A DNA stretch of 64,000 bases, from the NCBI GenBank assembly GCA_013399015.1, contig VWZX01000240.1:315033-379032 (forward strand). The letters run 5' to 3'. This document shows positions 24,723 through 37,071 of this stretch, in pieces; the first letter of the stretch is position 1; each line of letters starts with the position of its first letter. The DNA comes from Galbula dea (taxonomy: Eukaryota > Chordata > Aves > Piciformes > Galbulidae). A program made the translations under genes and the position numbers. The notes beneath the pieces are model-generated. The model had not been told where the DNA came from. It worked only from the letters and a program-made list of their open reading frames with translations, and ran no database searches.

Positions 24723-27700
24723 GGCTGGTGGCTCCAGCATGACTTTATGAGGGTCAGCAAGCTGTGTAAGCTCTGAGGCATGCCCTGCATTGTGTGTTCT
24801 GTTCTTCTCTAGTTGTAAACCCAGCTGTTGCACTGCATCTTGCTCTTATAGATGAGCAAGACAAAGCAGCAGTTTCCTCACCATACATGGTGCTGCCCCT
24901 GCTCCACACCACCCATTTCTGATACTTTCTTTGGCCAACCACTAGTGCTCACAAACAAACCATTTCACCATCAGTCCATGGTAAGGTCAGACCCATGAAA
25001 GCACAGGTCCAACATGAGAAGAAAGAGTATTTCTGTCCAAAATGACTCAGCAAGCCACTTGCAGACATGGGAGCAGAGCTTTCATTTTCTGAACCTTTGC
25101 TCAGAAGACACAGACCACAGATAGAAAAAGTTGAGATATTTTTGAAAAGCTTCTCTCTTAAGGCTCATGTGGAGGGAGAAAGTCCCTTTACTGTCAGCTC
25201 TTTCTCATCCTTCCCCTAAAATAAAGGGAAATGAAGGAGGAAGTAGCAAGCTTGAAACTAAGTTTTGGAGATTTCATGGGAAAAATGGCTAGCTGTGGAC
25301 TTTGGTTGACAACCACTGAGAAGAATTCAGCTTTGGAAGGACTATTCACACCACATGAATTAAAACCCACATATGCATTTTTGCAGAATAGTAATTGTTG
25401 ATACCAATTTCAACACATCTGTAAAATCCAGATCCAAGTACCTTACTAATTAATGATGAAAAGATGTTTACAACTGCAACCTGGGCCTTATTTTGATGAT
25501 CTGATTATGTCTCTATTAGTGAACAGGTCCTGAGTGTGAACCAAGACACTAAAATACACTTTTTCAGACCACTGAATCATAAATATGGCCTCTTACATGC
25601 ACTTAATCCAGGGCACCTAAATAATTCCCAAATAGTTCCCAAAGATTGTGAATGAATGTAGTTCAACAACTTCATCTATTTCAAAGAGGGTGAAGGTGTG
25701 AAGGTCAGAGAACAGGCTCTGACACAGTGCAGCTTGTCAGTGTAGATGCTCCTTCTGGCCTTTGGGTGTAAATATGCCACTACTGCCACCACAGAAGGGA
25801 TTAATTTTCTCTAACTTCAACAAAAATGTTAGAGATTTTACTTAAGTCAGTCTTCTGGAGATGAGCTGAACCTCTTCACAGGGTTGTTTTCCCATTCTAA
25901 AATAAATTTCTGGAAGGGATAAGGTAAAACAGTCTCTGGAGAAACATTTTTTTACCTTATCAATAGTAGAAGCCTAATTGGAGAGTCTAATTAAGCCTAA
26001 ATGGCTAAACTAGCAGAAATGAATCTCATATCTAACTCTTCACATTCAATGGTGACTTAAATCTCCAGATTTGGCCTCATAGAGGGCTGCACATCAGGCT
26101 GAATTCATTCACTGATTAGGACCAGTGGTATTAATAATCATTAGTGTTATTATGTGTTCTATAACAACAATTATGTGTTCTATAAAACCAGTAAATTATT
26201 AGGGTGATCATAAACTAGTGGAAAGATTAATAATGGAAGAAAAAATAACAAGAGTTCTATAACAGAAGGAAAACCTAGTTGAAAACCAACTCAATGCAGC
26301 TGAACAAAGAATGCTTACAAGACTCAGGCTGGCCCCAGTGCAAATTATATGATAGCATCTTATGATTACTTTTGTGTCTGACACAGTTTTAGCCTAGGAT
26401 GCAATCTGTCATGCTGGATTGCAACTGTGTGTTCTACACCAGGGAAAAATATATATCAGTAAAATTTACCATCTGTGTCATTATGTGACTACATAAATTT
26501 CAATCTGAGCATATTTGTTAGTTTTAATTCCCAGATATATTTTTTTCCCCACACTGCAGCTGTTATTCATATCAGTTTTTGTATAAACTCCAAATTAATA
26601 AATAATAAATACTTTTTTTGCATTGTATAAACTTTAGAGTCTCTTTAGGGATCTTCTCCAACTGTTGGAAAAAAATCTGAAACCTATGTTATTCATAAAC
26701 ACCAGGTCAGAGAGTGCAAAGCTTTTACCCTAATGCCTTTTTTCTTTTTAAGTCTGTCCTCACAATTAAAATTGACACTGAAAGGTTAAGGATCACCAGC
26801 AGTTATGGTAGGTTAAAGCTTAGCTGCTAATCACTCTCTCATTATGTCATGCTTTCTGTTGGGTTGCCACTCCATAAGCATCATTTGATTAACCTTACCC
26901 ATGCTCTAACACCTACCTGGGAAAAGATATTGGCTGCAACAGGAGGAATGTGGAAGAGTCAGTGGAGGTTTAATTGGATTAATCCCTGTGTTCTACATAT
27001 ATAGTGGCAACTTTCATGACAGCTTAGCTAACAGGGTAATATGCAACAAAGGGATCTGGTATTCATCAGGGTCCCACACCTTAGCTACAGGGGATGCACC
27101 TGGAGAAGCTTCAGAATAACAGGCAGCTGACAACAACCCTGCTGTGATAGTGTCACAAATTGCTGTATCTGAAGAGCATTTTTTGATGAAGCTCACACCT
27201 CATGTTCAGTTGTTCTTGCAGTTACAAGGTCATGTCAGACATGAGCTCTGCTCAGCACCTTGCTCCTTTCCCTGGGAAAAGCAAAATCACACTAAGAGAT
27301 GGTCTAAAGGTGTTGGCACAGTGCTTATAAGAGGAAGAGGTGATGGAAGTAAGGAGCAAAACTGAACAATGAGAGCATCATTCAGGGAAAAGCAGCTGTC
27401 CCTCCAGTTCCCAGGGAGCCACAGAGATGTGGCCACACTGGATGGAGAAGGGAATCCTACCATGGACTCAAGGTGGTCTTTGTTTCACCCCCTCAGGCAA
27501 GAGGAAGAGACTCATGCACATATAAATTGTACAGACCAGATATATCTGTAGATATGAGCTAGATGGGTAGGAAGCCTCTGCCATAAGATCAGCCCTGTCC
27601 CTATAGTGTGACAAGGAAAGCATCTTACCCTGTTATGAACCTCTTAATCCCAGCTCTATCCCACCTTAAAGACAGCCCCTAATGAAGACAAGTCTATACT

Positions 27701-28788
27701 GATCTTCTTGACCTTTGCAAAACCTCATGACAGCATGCCTACAGATCAGAGATTACCTAAAGTCCTTTCCTTTCCTAAAAGTATGGGATTCAATTCCTTG
27801 ACTGATTTTATTTGTCTGCCTCTGATCCATCTAAATGGATTGACTCACTTGACTTCCAAAAGTGCTGACTCCTTAGTCTCCAGTTTTATCCTAGTCCATT
27901 GCAGGCAGACCTACCTGAAGAGCTTGATAAAAGCTAAGCAGACTAATATGAATGACCTGATCTCCTCAGCCCAAATGAATTATAGGTCCCAGTTTCCCAT
28001 ATTCTGCTGAAGTGAATATTCCTCTGTCTTGAAAAATTCCCCAAATGACTTTTGTCTTCTACTGGCACCTGTGAAAGTTTAGAATGTGCCCCACTCCTTG
28101 AGGCCAGAGAAGATGAGATTCATCTCACTGTTGGAAAGGGAAATGTAACATATTTAATGAGTAATTATGGTCTTTGTATATTGTCAACAACTGTTTGAAT
28201 GCCTTAGAACATCTGCTGGCAACTACAGGCTGGGACTAGGGGAGACTTCATACTTCTGGACCAGGAAATAGAGGACAAAAATGTTATCACCTTCTGGAGG
28301 TACTTGTCCTCCTCCCTTGATTAAGATGAATAGGTTGGACCAGTTGCCCAACTTTACATGCCTTATTTTACCCTTTCTACATAAATGAGGCAATTATCCC
28401 TTGATGAGATCTCTCTCCTTTCCTGGAACTCAGTCCATGTTCCTCTCTGAGAATGAATGAAACTGATTGGGTAATCTAATGGCAAATTAATTAGTAAATT
28501 AACTAGTGCCAGGACCAGTTATTTGGCCCTGAATACATCTGCTACCTCTTAGCCATATACACTACTAGTTTCTTTTAAGCTCCAAAAGAAGCTGATCACA
28601 TACCTATATGACCTACTGAATAGAATGCCTTTCTTCAGTTAATTCCCAAATAGTGCCCAGGAGTGGTTTAGCAGAAGATCAATAGCCTGGGCCAAAAGCA
28701 GAACAGGCACTATGTTGCCACTTTAACAACAAGAATGATTAAGATCCTTTCCCCATGTTTATGTACTAAGTTTTAAACTAAAAAAGGA
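24723..28788. other. Long non-genic stretch
   Basis: About 4 kb without gene or CR1 copy. It holds a 21-bp-period partial duplication at 26,149-26,185 and T/A homopolymer patches. Frames of up to 100 codons (27,708-28,010 plus) show no known domain, signal peptide or splice context. Confidence 0.55.
26149..26185 (+). repeat. 21-bp-spaced direct repeat
   Basis: ATTATGTGTTCTATAA occurs at 26,149 and again at 26,170, a perfect 16-bp repeat with period 21. Confidence 0.9.
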
Positions 28789-29019
28789 GATATTTAGACT
28801 AGATGGAAGACATTTTTCACAGTGAAGGTAGTAAGACACTGTCCCAGGTTGCCCAGTCAGGTAGTAGATGTCCTAATCCTGGAAGCATTCCAGGTCAGGA
28901 TGTCTGGGGCTCTGAGCAACCTGATCTAGTTGAAGATGTCCCTGCTGACTGCAGGGAGTTTGGACTAGATGACATTTAAAGGTCTCTTCCAATCCAAGAC
29001 TTGCTATGATTCTATGAAT
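28789..29019 (+). mobile_element. CR1 LINE fragment (group B)
   Basis: Begins at ATATTTAGACTAGATGG, then GTCCCAGGTTGCCCAGTCAG, GCATTCCAGGTCAGGATGTC, GAGCAACCTGATCTAGTTG and GGACTAGATGACATTTAAAG, and ends CTATGATTCTATGAA. Its left end falls at the same CR1 position as the copy at 34,331. Confidence 0.93.
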
Positions 29020-30780
29020 TAGAGCATATATGAATTTGAAGACTGGACCCTCAACAAAGAAAGTGGAGGTGGTGGGTAGGAGATGGCTGGTACCATGCTT
29101 CACCGTGTGTGAGGCCACTAGTTTCAGCCCCTGCACTCTCAGGCCTGGATGTTTAATAACCCAAGGGTTTTAATCTTTAGAGCATGACAGGAGGTGTCCA
29201 TTTTCACTCCTCCCCAGAAGAAAACTGTCTCAAGAGCACTGGTTTTATGGTAGTGAAAGGATGTTTTGCTGGTTTATTTGTTTGATTGACCTTCTAACCT
29301 GTGCACTAATTGCAGTGAGAAAGACAGACAGAGAGATGTCTCAGAAACATTATGAGTTTGAACAGAAATCCTGAACCAAACTATAGCAGTGGCAATAACT
29401 CTGAGTTTACAGACATCTAGAAATTGTGAGCACATTGCACTTTTGGAAAATATATTACATGTGGGATAGCTTTGTCCCTAGGGTAAGTGTTTTGCTTCTT
29501 TGGTGACCCATAACTCAAGAGTGTGCCAGGCATTAGCACTTTCCAAAACATCTTCATTCCTCATGGCTGAGACAGAGCCCATAGCATGCAGAGTATCTTA
29601 CTTATCCAGCAGTGAATTGAGTCATTTTATTTTAAATACTAACTTTATGTGGTCAGTATCCCAGATAGATGAAGGGAAAAAAAAAGAAGAAGAAAAAAGA
29701 GAGGCAGTGGAAGTGTATCTAATTTTTTATTAAATATATCACTGTTGCAATCTGACTTGTTGTGCTGCAACAGGAAATTACACACCATAAAACAGTAAGA
29801 AGAATGGATCTGATGCATAATACAGGAGCCTGCCTGGAGAGGAATGCATATCAACCCCAAACTGTAAATACATACAGACAAATTCATAGGCATATGGATT
29901 CAGGGAAAACAGATAGATTTTTGCATGGTGTCTCTTGAATCAAAAGAAAGGAAATGTATTACTGTGGCTTTCTATTTGTCCTAATCCCTCCTTTGCCAGC
30001 ATTAGAGGCCATCCCTTGTCTTTTTTATCACAGCCCATAATATATTCTAAAAGGAGAGGAATGGCTTCTGTTGATATACAGGAACTCCCTGAAATCTTCC
30101 CATTCCAAGGTTAGCATCTAATGCTACCTCCCTGACCTTTCTGTTTTGGGCCAAGATGCCAGAAAAACAACAATACTTCAAAGAAATCCCAGGGTTAGTT
30201 TATGTTCTAAAGGCAGGGAAGACACTTTAGGTTCAAATATCAAACAGGCTTAGGATGGTCTCTATAAAACATACATGGCACCTTTTCTCAGGATTTTCAG
30301 AATTGGATCTTGAGGAAAGTTTTTCATCAAAACATCTTAGAAAAAACTTAAGACTCTTAGGGAATGAAATATTTCATACACTTGCTTTTTGTTATGCACA
30401 TTGATAAGGCAGAAACTACAAATTGAAAATATATGAGCTTCTAATTTTCCATTTAGAAAAGCCTTCAATTTAAAATACTAAATTCATTTTTTACAAGTTT
30501 AAAACAAATATACTTGGTCAGAAGTAAAACTAAAGTTTGCTTACTTGAGTTGAACAACTCTGTTCAAGTCAATGTAAAAAGCCCTTACCTTTTTATTTTG
30601 CCAGGACATCATTTTCTTCAGGCATATATCCATTATACATATATCAGCAAACTGCAAAAATCTCTATGTGCAGCCCTAACTAAACTATTTTCCACTTTAG
30701 ACTTCACATATTTACTCTCCCACTTTGCAATACTTTTCAATTATTGAATTATTCATTGAATTATTTTAATGATTGGATTA
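29020..30780. other. Non-genic stretch
   Basis: No gene or interspersed repeat recognised. A purine-rich run (GAAGGGAAAAAAAAAGAAG) lies near 29,671-29,705. Confidence 0.55.
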
Positions 30781-30840
30781 TTGGACTAGATGATCTTTCG
30801 AGGTCCCTTCCAACTCCTAATATTCTATGATTCTGTGATT
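30781..30840 (+). mobile_element. CR1 LINE 3'-end fragment (group C)
   Basis: Sixty bases: TTGGACTAGATGATCTTTCG, AGGTCCCTTCCAACTCCTAA, then TATTCTATGATTCTGTGATT. This is the complement of the group C text seen on the minus strand elsewhere, and the shortest clear copy with an intact tail. Confidence 0.92.
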
Positions 30841-30999
30841 TTCAATATTTGTCAATTATTGAACTTAATCCTGAATTCCTGAAGATCCAATGACTTCCCT
30901 GGCAGATTAGAGGATGTAGAGTGTTCAGTGTTTTGGTTCTTGAAATGTCCTTTCCCATAGGTGGATCACATTTCACCTTGAAGACCAAGTTATTGCAGC

Positions 31000-31083
31000 G
31001 TAATCTCAGCAACTAACACGAAGGTCTCAGTAATTAACACCAAGGTCTCTGCAATTAACACCAAAGGTTCCAGCAATTAACAG
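31000..31083 (+). repeat. Four-copy 21-bp minisatellite
   Basis: Four imperfect head-to-tail units with period 21-22 bp. TCTCAG-type starts occur at 31,004, 31,025, 31,046 (TCTCTG) and about 31,068 (TTCCAG), and each is followed by CAACTAAC, TAATTAAC or CAATTAAC. Three of the four units carry an AATTAAC core that matches homeodomain-type binding preference. It lies about 280 bp before the candidate element at 31,360. Confidence 0.9.
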
Positions 31084-31170
31084 AAATTTGCCATTTTTTT
31101 CCTGGTAAATCTTTATTAAAGGATTTTTACTTCTAAATGTACTCTCAAGCATTGTCTGGTTTTAGACAGA

Positions 31171-31220
31171 AACCACACCAAACCAAATCAAAACCAACAA
31201 ACCCTAAACAACAAAACAAG
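31171..31220. repeat. A/C-rich low-complexity patch
   Basis: Runs of ACCAAACC and AACCAACAAACC type, without a stable period. Confidence 0.7.
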
Positions 31221-31359
31221 CTTGTTTTGACAGTGGAAAAGAACACTTATTTTTATTCAATGAGATGAGTATTTTCCACAAACATTCTCACTTTGAACAA
31301 AGAGCCAATTTCCATTCAAAGCTGTTTAAAGGGAAAATGTTCAGAGCAGTCTAAGCAGC

Positions 31360-31830
31360 CTTAGGTGACTGCGTTTCACTGGTGGGTGAAGCGAATGCTG
31401 AAGAGATGGCACGTTCATAAAGCTTTACAGGATCCTTGGGAAAGGCAGCTGCTCACAAAATAGTAGGTGCTCATGTTTAATATTATTTTATCTTTGCTTT
31501 TTTCCCCCTTTTCTTGTTATAAATCACAGCCATATATAAGCAATGTGCATGCAGATTTGACTTCAATGCATGCAGGGACTGTGCAGAAAGAGAGGATCTC
31601 AGTTTAGCTGTTAAGAGATATCCATGAGCAGGACATGCCAGTTATGACACTGTCATAACAACAATCAAGGGGCAGCAGGAGATAAAAGATCTATAATTAT
31701 AAGTGATTAATTTTCATAGCATTCAGAGTCACTTTAATCTGCTTTAGACCTCCTACCCTGGCCTTAATCCCACAAGTACTAAAGTTCTTATCTAACTTTT
31801 CTCACAGGGGCAGAACAGCTGTGACTAGAT
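31360..31830. promoter_or_regulatory. Candidate conserved non-coding element with perfect dyad
   Basis: CpGs survive at the left (GACTGCGTTTC, GAAGCGAATG, GGCACGTTC, 31,368-31,415). A direct repeat TGCATGCAG lies at 31,546 and 31,567, 21 bp apart. A perfect 8-bp-arm inverted repeat, GTTATGAC-ACT-GTCATAAC, lies at 31,641-31,659. Its centre, TGACA-C-TGTCA, resembles dimeric TALE homeodomain (TGIF/MEIS) sites but has one spacer base instead of the usual two. No repeat homology or open frame. No alignment supports conservation. Confidence 0.4.
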
Positions 31831-34330
31831 GCAGAGAGCACAGTCTCCTGCTCAGCAAAATTTAGCACAAGCTCAAAGTCAAGAAAGGAAAAATATTTAT
31901 TTGCTTATTTATTACACAGTCAGGATCAAGCATTTCTGGTTATGTGATCCACATAGCAGTGATTTTATGTCCTGGTAGAACTTACTGGGATATAGATGTT
32001 TTAGATTAATTTCCTGGTCACAATGCCAGTGCCTGCTGGATTCTACATTGACAGCACTAATCACAATGATAATTTGATTGGTGTGGAATTAACTATAGAG
32101 CATGGGAAAAGAACAAGCTACACCAAACCATATCCAAGGTGTAAATATAATGTAAGAAGGAAGTTATCACACATTCTTCTGACTGCTAGTTCTGTCTAGT
32201 TGCATTATGCTAAACTTTATTAATATAATAAAGTCCAGTTTTCAACCCTAAACTGAGAGAGTAAACCCACATTTTTTTTGCTCCTGTATTCTTCTTTACC
32301 ACCAGTTTCTGGAACTGGCTTGTTTTAGCACTGAACCATTTTGTCTGTCAGCTTAGATTAGGTCAAATTAGTTCTCATTTCAATAACTGACAAAGATCAT
32401 CTTTGACAACATCAGTGACCTCACATGTCCTGACAAGGGCACACAGTCAAACTCTATAGAAAAGGAAGAAAAGTTGTGTGCAAGAGACATGTAAGTATTA
32501 AGCTAACTCTTAGGTTCTCCCTATATAAAGTCCTGAATGAGAAGCTTTGTGCTTTCATCTGTACTTCATAATTGGTTTTGAAGATTAATAGATAGATGGA
32601 TAGATAGATAGAAAAAGCAGGTAGGCAAGCAAGCAATAAAGCAAATAATAAAACAAGTAATAAATTCACTAACTGCTGTCTCAGGTGCCCTATATGTTAA
32701 AGATCATAAGAACTTTGAAATTTGCTCTCAACATTACTAACAGGTGTATTATTATAGTGTGAAAATATGTATGATTTTCATGTGACAAATATGTATAAAG
32801 CCAGTTTAGGCACCTCCAATCTAAATTCTATCATACAGTGGGACAAGGTAGAGTCTGGAAGTTGTATGTGTATACAAGTATTTTCCTGACTTGTGGAATT
32901 GATTAGTGTAATATCCATCTTTTAGGCTGAGTACCTGAGATTCTTTCCTGAACTGGAACTGTGGGAGGTTTCTGCAAGGTGAAACTCACTCTTGTGTACA
33001 AGGGAGATGCCTTGCTGGAGAACTTTAAAGAAGTTTGTGTCATGTCTGTGGTACAAAAGCCTTTGTACAGGACTCGTTCATGAGGGGTAAATGTCATTTC
33101 CAATAGAGTAAGCTGTTCAAGGAGGCAGGGGAATGCCTATCATTTCTGTTTCTCCTGACTAGACCTGACATTCATCTGGTGGTGTCAGGGATAGTTTAAG
33201 GATAATGAAATGCATCTTCTGTCCTCCCATTATTCAGATAAACAAAATGCCTGATAATCCTTTAACCAAGAAGACACTTCATAGCAGACATGCTAGAAGT
33301 CCTTAAAATAAGAAGATCTTAGACAAACTCATTTACTAACTGTCCATATAAATCCAATTTTGTTTTGGTTTTGTGTTTATTTCCCCCCTCTGGAAGAACT
33401 TCTATGGTAACTTCTGCCTCCAAAATTCTTAACAACTATTAACACTGAATTATTTATCTTTTTGTGCCACTCTCCCACATACTCCAATAAATTATTTAAG
33501 GATACATGAAGGATTGTTACTTCCAACACTAAGACATGGCTATCTTGGGTTGAAATAAACCAGTTTTCTTCAACAGGGGACCAAACTCTTTAACATTACA
33601 AATCTGCACAAGAAAGATGATATTGTATTTAACAGAAGCTTCAGGATCAGTTATAGATCAGTAAGTTGTTCAGTAGTTATCTTCTCTTGCTTTTCTCTTT
33701 TTCAGATATAGCTCAGAAATGTTGTTACATTTATTAGAGGTTAATTATTTTTAAAGGAGAATTAAAGAGATGGATATACTTTCATGCATGTATGCAAGCT
33801 TTATGGTACTTTGGTTTTAGACAGTGCATACTATGAAGAGAGATGAAAATCCAGCATGAGATTAGTCCACTTCATGCAGAAGATCAAGTTTGCATGGGTT
33901 GCTCTCTTAGTTCCTTTCTAATTTAATCATGTCACTTATTCCTAACACCCCATATTGCTAATCTTCAGTGTCTGATTTCTAGTTCACATATAATTGTCAT
34001 ATACCTGAGAATGCAACTTGACAATTCTCTGCTCATGAGTTTAGGTCTTTAATATTCCAGAACTGAAAGTAGAAATGCCATATATTCAGCTCAGACTGGT
34101 GGAGGTCCAATTGCTCATGTCCTTTCAACTGGCATGCAAGAGAAGGGTAGAAGATGCTTTACCACCTCACACATACTATTGATTATGACAAGAACAATTC
34201 TGTAAAAACCCTGGGGAAGAGGTTGCACTGTACACAACTCCACACTCCTTTTAAGCTTTGCTTATTCCTCCCTTCCACAGCATAGGAGATTGTCTTGCAT
34301 TTGAAGTGCCAAATGGTGATATTGAGGGTC
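31831..34330. other. Non-genic stretch
   Basis: About 2.5 kb without gene or CR1. A (GATA)n-like run lies at 32,587-32,612, followed by a degenerate GCAA/ATAA run to about 32,665. Frames of 66-71 codons on the minus strand are at chance level. Confidence 0.55.
32587..32612. repeat. (GATA)n microsatellite
   Basis: Six or so GATA-type tetranucleotides with one GATG interruption, flanked by GCAA-type runs. Confidence 0.88.
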
Positions 34331-34564
34331 AATTTAGACTAGATATAGGAAGAATTTTTTCACAGTGAGTGTGGTGAAACACTGGTCCAGGTTGCCTAGG
34401 GAGGTGTTAGATGCCCCATCCTTAGAACCATTCCAGGTCAGGTTGTTTGGAGCTCTGAGCAAGCTGATCTAGTTGAAGATGTCCCTGCTGACTGCAAGGG
34501 AGTTGGGCTAGATGATCTTTAAAGGTCCCTTTCCATCCAAACTTTTCTATGATTCTATGATTTT
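34331..34564 (+). mobile_element. CR1 LINE fragment (group B)
   Basis: From ATTTAGACTAGATATAGG through CACTGGTCCAGGTTGCC, CATTCCAGGTCAGGTTG, TGATCTAGTTGAAGATGTCC and GGGCTAGATGATCTTTAAAG to TTCTATGATTCTATGATTTT. First of three CR1 copies in about 670 bp. CR1 homology may begin about 14 bp earlier. Confidence 0.94.
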
Positions 34565-34627
34565 ATAGTAGTATAATGATGATCAGTCAGGAACAGACAC
34601 ATAAATGCTGAATGAGCACTACAGGGT

Positions 34628-34724
34628 CACAGAATCACAGAATGTTAGGAGCTGGAAGGGAACTCAAAAGATCAATTAGTCCAACCCCTGCCAGAGCAGG
34701 ATTCCCTAGACCAGGTCACACAGG
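34628..34724 (-). mobile_element. CR1 LINE 3' fragment (group C)
   Basis: Antisense: CACAGAATCACAGAATGTTA, GGAGCTGGAAGGGAACTCAA, then CAGGATTCCCTAGACCAGG and TCACACAGG. It lies tail-to-tail with the plus-strand copy ending at 34,564, so their 3' ends form an imperfect inverted repeat with a spacer of about 63 bp. Confidence 0.93.
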
Positions 34725-34901
34725 TCAGATGAATCCACTCTTCAAACTTTCACTCTATATTCCCAGCTCCAGTATGAGTAAGATAGTGCTTCCCATTATG
34801 AAAATTCACAAGACAGCATTAACAACCTCTATAACAACAAGTACAATGTCATCTTGATGTGGAAAATGAGGTTAAGGATAAGCAAGGTATATCTACACCT
34901 T
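34725..34901. other. Spacer between CR1 copies
   Basis: Short unique DNA with a GTAAGATAGTG patch. No feature seen. Confidence 0.5.
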
Positions 34902-35004
34902 CAAGCTGCCTAGTGGAAGTGCATCCCTGGAGGTGTTGGTTTACAGTTGGACTTACTGGTCTTAAAGATCTCTTGCAACCAAAATGATTCTATTTTCTAT
35001 GATC
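34902..35004 (+). mobile_element. CR1 LINE 3' fragment (group A-like, diverged)
   Basis: TCAAGCTGCCTAGTGG, CATCCCTGGAGGTGTTGG, then GTTGGACTTACTGGTCTTAA and CTCTTGCAACCAAAATGATT, ending CTATTTTCTATGATC. Substitutions and a small insertion in the tail suggest an older copy than its neighbours. Confidence 0.85.
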
Positions 35005-35374
35005 ATTGAAAGTTACCAGGTAAGGTTTAGCAGATGACGATGATGGAGAACTGGAAACAATGACTAACATTTGAGTTCAATGTGAGTAAAGAAAAAAATG
35101 TATCAGAGTTTGGTTTCTGGTGTTACAGGGGTTCATTGGGTTTCTCAAAGTCATATTTCAGACAAACCAAAACAGCCTTGATTAAAAACTTCTGGTGCTA
35201 AAGAATCCATCACAATACTTACTATGTTGTTGCAGTGATTAATTATCCCATCTCTGCTAGCTGTCATCTTTACATTTACTGTGATTTTACCTCACTTTGG
35301 CTTTTTATTATTTACACCTTTACCTTCCAAAAGTGCATGTGGCACCTAGAAAAATGTTGTCTTGGCATGTAAAT
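35005..35374. other. Non-genic spacer
   Basis: No gene or repeat seen, apart from one CpG near 35,038. Confidence 0.5.
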
Positions 35375-35530
35375 TATTAATTAGGCTAAATCACTTCTCA
35401 GATTTTGATACATTTGAAGATTCATTTCCTTTTCCCAATTAACCCATTAACCCCTCAACTACCATTTCATTAAGTAAACAGGAGGGCTCTGTAAACCAGT
35501 TAATATTTATTAACAGTGTTGTGCCAATTA
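35375..35530. promoter_or_regulatory. Candidate conserved non-coding element
   Basis: TAAT-rich segment: TTATTAATTAGGCTAAATC near 35,376, CCAATTAACCCATTAACCCC near 35,436, TTAAGTAAACAGG near 35,471 (a forkhead-like GTAAACA core) and CCAGTTAATATTTATTAAC near 35,497. No repeat homology. Motif density is the sole basis. Confidence 0.3.
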
Positions 35531-37071
35531 GTAAGGAATATATTTTTCCTAGGCAAGGGCCAAACAACCCTCCAGTCTTTTTTTTATTTACACTTGTTTT
35601 CTTTTAATTTGGTGAGTGAAAGAAGCAGGTGTTGGAGGCTGAGTGTTGTATGCAATTTGAGGTTGTTCAAGTCTACTCATAAGGTGAACACTTCAGATGG
35701 AAATTGTCACTGGAAGGCAGGATTCCTTCATTTTGGTCAATCCATAAAATGTCTCTGTACTAGTACTACACTTGCTGAACTTTGCTGCAGAAATGCACAT
35801 CAACAACATCTATTTATCCCACACTAGCACATTTTGAAGTGATCATCTTCACAATAAAGGCATGTACACAAAATATTGCATAAAAAGGCTCACTGCTTCT
35901 GACAAAGATCAAATAAAACTTGGCTGGTTGATCTGTCCATGCCTATAGGGTATTAGTGATTATAATATTGTGCTTTAATGGACTATGGACCAAATTTACA
36001 TAACATTTACATGTCATCTACATACTCTTTATGGAATAAAATAAGAGTGATTCAGACACAAAAAATCTCTAAGACCTAGAGATGCACTCTTCAAACTGAT
36101 TTCTTTTTTTTGCTCTTCAGCTTGTAGCTTAGATTTTTGACTTTACCTGTTCCCACTGGAACTCAAAATGCAGAACACAGTGATCATGGTTCTGGCACTG
36201 GGAGGATTCAAAGTGGAATAATGGCTATCAAATGCCTGTTGAACCACTTTCATTTTCAAGGAATTTACCTTTAAATAAATAGGTAAATGCATTTAAATCT
36301 TCCCTTTTCTTTTTTTTTTTTTTTTATTTTGAGGAATTTCTGCTTTTCTATGGTTCCTACCTGGAGAATCTCTAGTATGGCCAAAACCAGAGTTTTTTAA
36401 AACTCTTCACAGTGCTCCTGTACTTTTACTCTGTCTTTAGGGAAAATGGAATGAATGGGGAGGACAGAACTGTGGCTCAGCAGGTAGCTGCCAACAAAAG
36501 AAAACATTTAGGAATTTCTGTTCAAGAGAGAAATGTAAGGAAACCCTTTTTTATGTTCCTGGGATGCCTTTGTCATCTAAAGCTTCAGCAAGAAATATCC
36601 AGGTCTCCTAAAATGCTGAGATGTTCAGTAATGTCCTAGTGATGGTTGAGCTGACTGCCCTGTCCCCTGGAGGCCTGAACCATAAGAGGAAACCACAGAA
36701 GCCACACAGATGCTATGCAAGGCTATTGTGTCTCTTTTGAGCTAAAAATAAAATGGGTACCTCAGGGCACTGACTGCTTTTTATGTTTTAATCAACCTGT
36801 GCATCCATAATAGCTCCCATAATAACCAGAAAGTAAAATTGTCAAGGCCAAAGGGATATCATACTAACCAGGACACATCCTATGCCCAGGATGAAGCTTC
36901 TTTTAGGATCCAATAAACACAAAATAAAAACATTTTTTAGAATTCTGAATTCTGAATTTTAGAATTGAGGACTGAGATTTTTGGATTCTTGGCCTTTTTG
37001 GTCTGTTTGGGATCAGTCTCTTTTATAAACTACCTGAAGCACTGCATCACTTCTGTTAGAGAAGGAACAAT
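35531..37071. other. Non-genic stretch
   Basis: Contains a T16 run at 36,310-36,325 and three tandem AATTCTG-like units at 36,941-36,960. A 103-codon frame at 35,516-35,827 has no recognised domain. Confidence 0.5.
36310..36325. repeat. Poly-T tract
   Basis: Sixteen uninterrupted T residues. Confidence 0.9.

Noticed and set aside
25622..28654. Shared 15-mer TAATTCCCAAATAGT at 25,622 and 28,640
   Set aside because: A few shared 15-mers are expected by chance in a window of this size, and the flanks do not match.
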